This document shows positions 61,767 through 64,000 of a DNA stretch of 64,000 nucleotides, in pieces. Each line of letters opens with the position of its first letter. Within the stretch, counting starts at the first letter, position 1. The DNA is from DAHUYF01 sp035945115 (GTDB taxonomy: Bacteria > Pseudomonadota > Alphaproteobacteria > ATCC43930 > CGMCC-115725), in assembly GCA_035945115.1 (NCBI GenBank), contig DASZAN010000221.1, positions 1-64,000 of the forward strand, written 5' to 3'. The notes below the pieces were generated by a model. That model made no database searches, was not told the origin of the DNA, and saw nothing but the letters and a program-made list of their open reading frames with translations. The position numbers were made by a program, and so were the translations under genes.

Positions 61767-64000
61767 ATGGCAATCGAGGTCGGCGATTCCAGATTGGCGG
61801 AGCGGCTGCGCAAGAATGTGCGCGGCGCGGTGTTGTTCGATGCGGGAAGCCGCGGCCGCTACAGCACCGACGCCTCGATCTACCAGATCGAGCCGGTCGG
61901 CATCGTCGTGCCGCGCGACAAGGCGGACGTCACCACCGCCATTGCCATTGCGCGCGAGGAGGGCGTGCCGGTGTTGCCGCGCGGCGGCGGCACCTCGCAA
62001 TGTGGTCAGACCGTGGGCCGCGCGCTGGTCATCGATTGCAGCAAGCATCTGAACGGCGTCGTCGCCGTCGACGTCGAGAACCGCCGCGCGCTGGTCGAGC
62101 CCGGCGTCGTTCTCGAGCGCCTCAACAAATCCCTTAGAGCCAAGGGCCTCTTCTTTCCCGTCGACGTCTCGACCGGCGATCGCGCCACCATCGGCGGCAT
62201 GACCGCAAACAACAGCTGCGGCGCGCGCAGCCTTCGCTACGGCAACATGGTGCACAATGTCCGCGCCGTCGATGCGCTCTTGAGCGACGGGACCCAAGTG
62301 CGCATGGGCGAGGTCTCCGGCAATTTCGACGACGGCGCCATGCCCGAGCGCTATCGCGATCTCGTCCGCTCCATGCGCGCGCTCCATCGCCGCGAGAAGG
62401 ACGAGATCGAGCGGCGCTTCCCGAAGCTCTTGCGCCGCGTCGGCGGCTACAACATCGACATGATCGACGACGCCGGCCACAACATGGCGCATCTCTTGGT
62501 CGGCTCGGAGGGAACGCTCGCCTTCTTCAACGCCATCGAGCTCGCGCTTCAGCCGATCCCACCACATCGCGTCCTCGGCATCTGCCATTTCCCGGGCTTC
62601 TATCAGGCGATGGCCGCCACCCAATCGATCGTGGCGCTCGGGCCGAGCGCGGTCGAGCTTGTCGACCGAACCATGATCGAGCTCTCCCGGGACATTCCCA
62701 TGTTCCGCGCCGCCGTCGATCGCTTCGTCAAGGGCGAACCCGCGGCGCTGCTCCTCGTCGAATTCGCCGGCGAGGACGCCGCCGACAATCGCCGGCGCCT
62801 CAAACAGCTCGTCGAACTCATGGGCGATTTGGGATTCCCCGGCGCCGTCGTCGAGGCGACCGACGCCGCCTTCCAGCAAGCGGTCTGGGACGTGCGCAAG
62901 GAAGGCCTCAACATCATGATGTCGATGAAGGGCGAGGGGAAACCCATCTCCTTCATCGAAGATTGCGCTGTCTCGCTCGACAACCTCGCCGATTATACGG
63001 CGCGGCTCACCGCTGTCTTCGAGAAGCACGGCACCTACGGCACGTGGTACGCGCATGCCTCGGTGGGCTGTCTCCATGTGCGGCCGGTGCTCAACCTCAA
63101 GCAGGAGATCGACGTCAAGAAGATGCGCGCCATCGCCGAGGAGGCGTTCGCCATGGTGCGCGAGTACAAAGGCTCGCATTCGGGCGAGCATGGCGACGGC
63201 CTAGTGCGCTCGGAATTCCACGAGGCGATGTTTGGGGAACGCCTCTCCCGCGCCTTCGAAGAGGTGAAGGACCGCTTCGATCCCGCGGGCGTGATGAATC
63301 CCGGCAAGATCGTGCGGCCGCCCAAGATGGACGATCGTTCGCTCTTCCGCTTCAAGCCCGGCTACCGCACCGAGGCGATCGACACCGCGTTCGATTGGCG
63401 CGCCTGGGGCGGCTTCGGCGGCGCGGTCGAGATGTGCAACAACAACGGTGCCTGCCGCAAGGCCGATCCCGGCGTGATGTGCCCCTCCTATCGCGCCACC
63501 GGCGACGAGCAGCATCTGACGCGCGGCCGTGCGAACACGCTGAGGCTCGCCTTGAGCGGCCAGCTCGGACCCGATGCTTTCGCCTCGGACGAGATGCGCG
63601 AGACCATGTCGCTTTGCGTCTCATGCAAGGGCTGCAAGCGCGAGTGTCCCACCGGCGTCGACATGGCGCGGATGAAGATCGAGTTCCTCCGCCATTACCG
63701 GAAGCGTCACGCGCTCTCGCCGCGCGAGCGGCTCGTGGCATATTTGCCGCGCTACGCGCCCGTCGCCTCGCGGGTTGCACCGTTGCTCAATCTTCGCAAC
63801 CGCGTGCCGGGATTGCGGACGCTCGGCGAAACGCTCTTAGGCTTCAGCGCCCGGCGGTCGCTGCCGCGTTGGCATGGCTCACCCTATCGCGATCCGCCCA
63901 TCTCGCACGATCCGGTGCTGCCCGAGGCGGTGCTGTTCGTCGACACATTCAATCGCTGGTTCGAGCCCGAGAACGCGCGCGCGGCCGAGCGCGTGTTGCG
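61767..64000 (+). CDS. FAD- and Fe-S-dependent D-2-hydroxyacid dehydrogenase (partial, 3' end outside window)
   Basis: A continuous frame from the ATG at 61767 (AGGAGG 4 bases before) runs off the right edge after about 744 codons. It has a PCMH-type FAD domain (VPVLPRGGGTSQCGQTVG, SCGARSLRYGNMVHNV), an FAD-oxidase C-terminal region (SHSGEHGDGLVRSEF, MNPGKIV) and a ferredoxin-like part with CNNNGACRK and CVSCKGCKRECPTGVDMARMK. The order FAD-oxidase then Fe-S/CCG fits YdiJ/GlcD-GlcF fusions (about 1000 residues) that oxidise D-lactate or D-2-hydroxyglutarate to the keto acid. Divergent from the MFS gene. Confidence 0.92.
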   Translation, partial: MAIEVGDSRLAERLRKNVRGAVLFDAGSRGRYSTDASIYQIEPVGIVVPRDKADVTTAIAIAREEGVPVLPRGGGTSQCGQTVGRALVIDCSKHLNGVVAVDVENRRALVEPGVVLERLNKSLRAKGLFFPVDVSTGDRATIGGMTANNSCGARSLRYGNMVHNVRAVDALLSDGTQVRMGEVSGNFDDGAMPERYRDLVRSMRALHRREKDEIERRFPKLLRRVGGYNIDMIDDAGHNMAHLLVGSEGTLAFFNAIELALQPIPPHRVLGICHFPGFYQAMAATQSIVALGPSAVELVDRTMIELSRDIPMFRAAVDRFVKGEPAALLLVEFAGEDAADNRRRLKQLVELMGDLGFPGAVVEATDAAFQQAVWDVRKEGLNIMMSMKGEGKPISFIEDCAVSLDNLADYTARLTAVFEKHGTYGTWYAHASVGCLHVRPVLNLKQEIDVKKMRAIAEEAFAMVREYKGSHSGEHGDGLVRSEFHEAMFGERLSRAFEEVKDRFDPAGVMNPGKIVRPPKMDDRSLFRFKPGYRTEAIDTAFDWRAWGGFGGAVEMCNNNGACRKADPGVMCPSYRATGDEQHLTRGRANTLRLALSGQLGPDAFASDEMRETMSLCVSCKGCKRECPTGVDMARMKIEFLRHYRKRHALSPRERLVAYLPRYAPVASRVAPLLNLRNRVPGLRTLGETLLGFSARRSLPRWHGSPYRDPPISHDPVLPEAVLFVDTFNRWFEPENARAAERVL

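Overview
The window is GC-rich, gene-dense bacterial DNA. The block xerD / aroK-aroB / DUF2889 / RHH protein / bolA / dnaJ-like / cobS-cobT, together with a TamAB pair, aerobic cobaltochelatase genes and many ATGA-type overlaps, points to an alphaproteobacterium (Rhodospirillales or Hyphomicrobiales-like; the genus cannot be fixed from sequence alone). No rRNA, tRNA, CRISPR array or intact insertion sequence was seen.

Layout. 1-4.5 kb: three TraB/GumN copies (two damaged or partial), each followed by a xerD 3' end, of which only the last belongs to an intact recombinase gene; a flavin-dependent luciferase-like monooxygenase lies between copies. 4.5-13.3 kb: conserved housekeeping block (secreted helical protein, tiny membrane protein, shikimate kinase and dehydroquinate synthase, BolA, J-domain protein, CobS/CobT). 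13.4-14.7 kb: exported dienelactone hydrolase-like protein and the relic of a beta-barrel C-terminus. 14.8-20.6 kb: an unusual group of short membrane proteins, a BBP2-type porin, a methyltransferase-like protein, a DapA homologue and a SecF without SecD. 20.9-29.5 kb: complete high-affinity K+ system (small leader ORF, kdpF, A, B, C, D, E) ending in a PTS-IIA(Ntr)-like gene. 29.5-36.5 kb: tamB, tamA, upp. 36.7-42.2 kb: Liv-type ABC importer with a fused permease-ATPase, plus a cyclase-family hydrolase. 42.1-47.3 kb: HerA-like ATPase with a histidine kinase, cupin, a thioesterase with a nonsense codon, and an FrsA-like esterase. 47.6-52.2 kb: operon for acyl-CoA metabolism (ADP-forming acyl-CoA synthetase, DUF35 protein, thiolase-like protein without the usual cysteine, Gfo/Idh oxidoreductase). 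52.5-58.2 kb: a diffusible-signal-factor (DSF) quorum-sensing locus: RpfF synthase convergent with an RpfC-like hybrid sensor, followed by an RpfG-like receiver joined to a PAS-histidine kinase rather than an HD-GYP domain. 58.3-64 kb: hydratase, aminotransferase, MFS carrier and a FAD/Fe-S dehydrogenase that runs off the end.

Two systems stand out. First, four intergenic regions between 14.7 and 20.8 kb share a composite AT-rich motif (TTATATGG-type octamers plus a CTCGAATTTATATGC box). It lies in front of the porin/small-protein unit, two small minus-strand genes, the SecF unit and the kdp operon, so these units probably form one regulon; KdpE is the obvious but untested candidate regulator. 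Second, the DSF locus keeps the synthase and sensor but rewires the output module. All functional statements are homology- and motif-based reading of the sequence; no database search was run.
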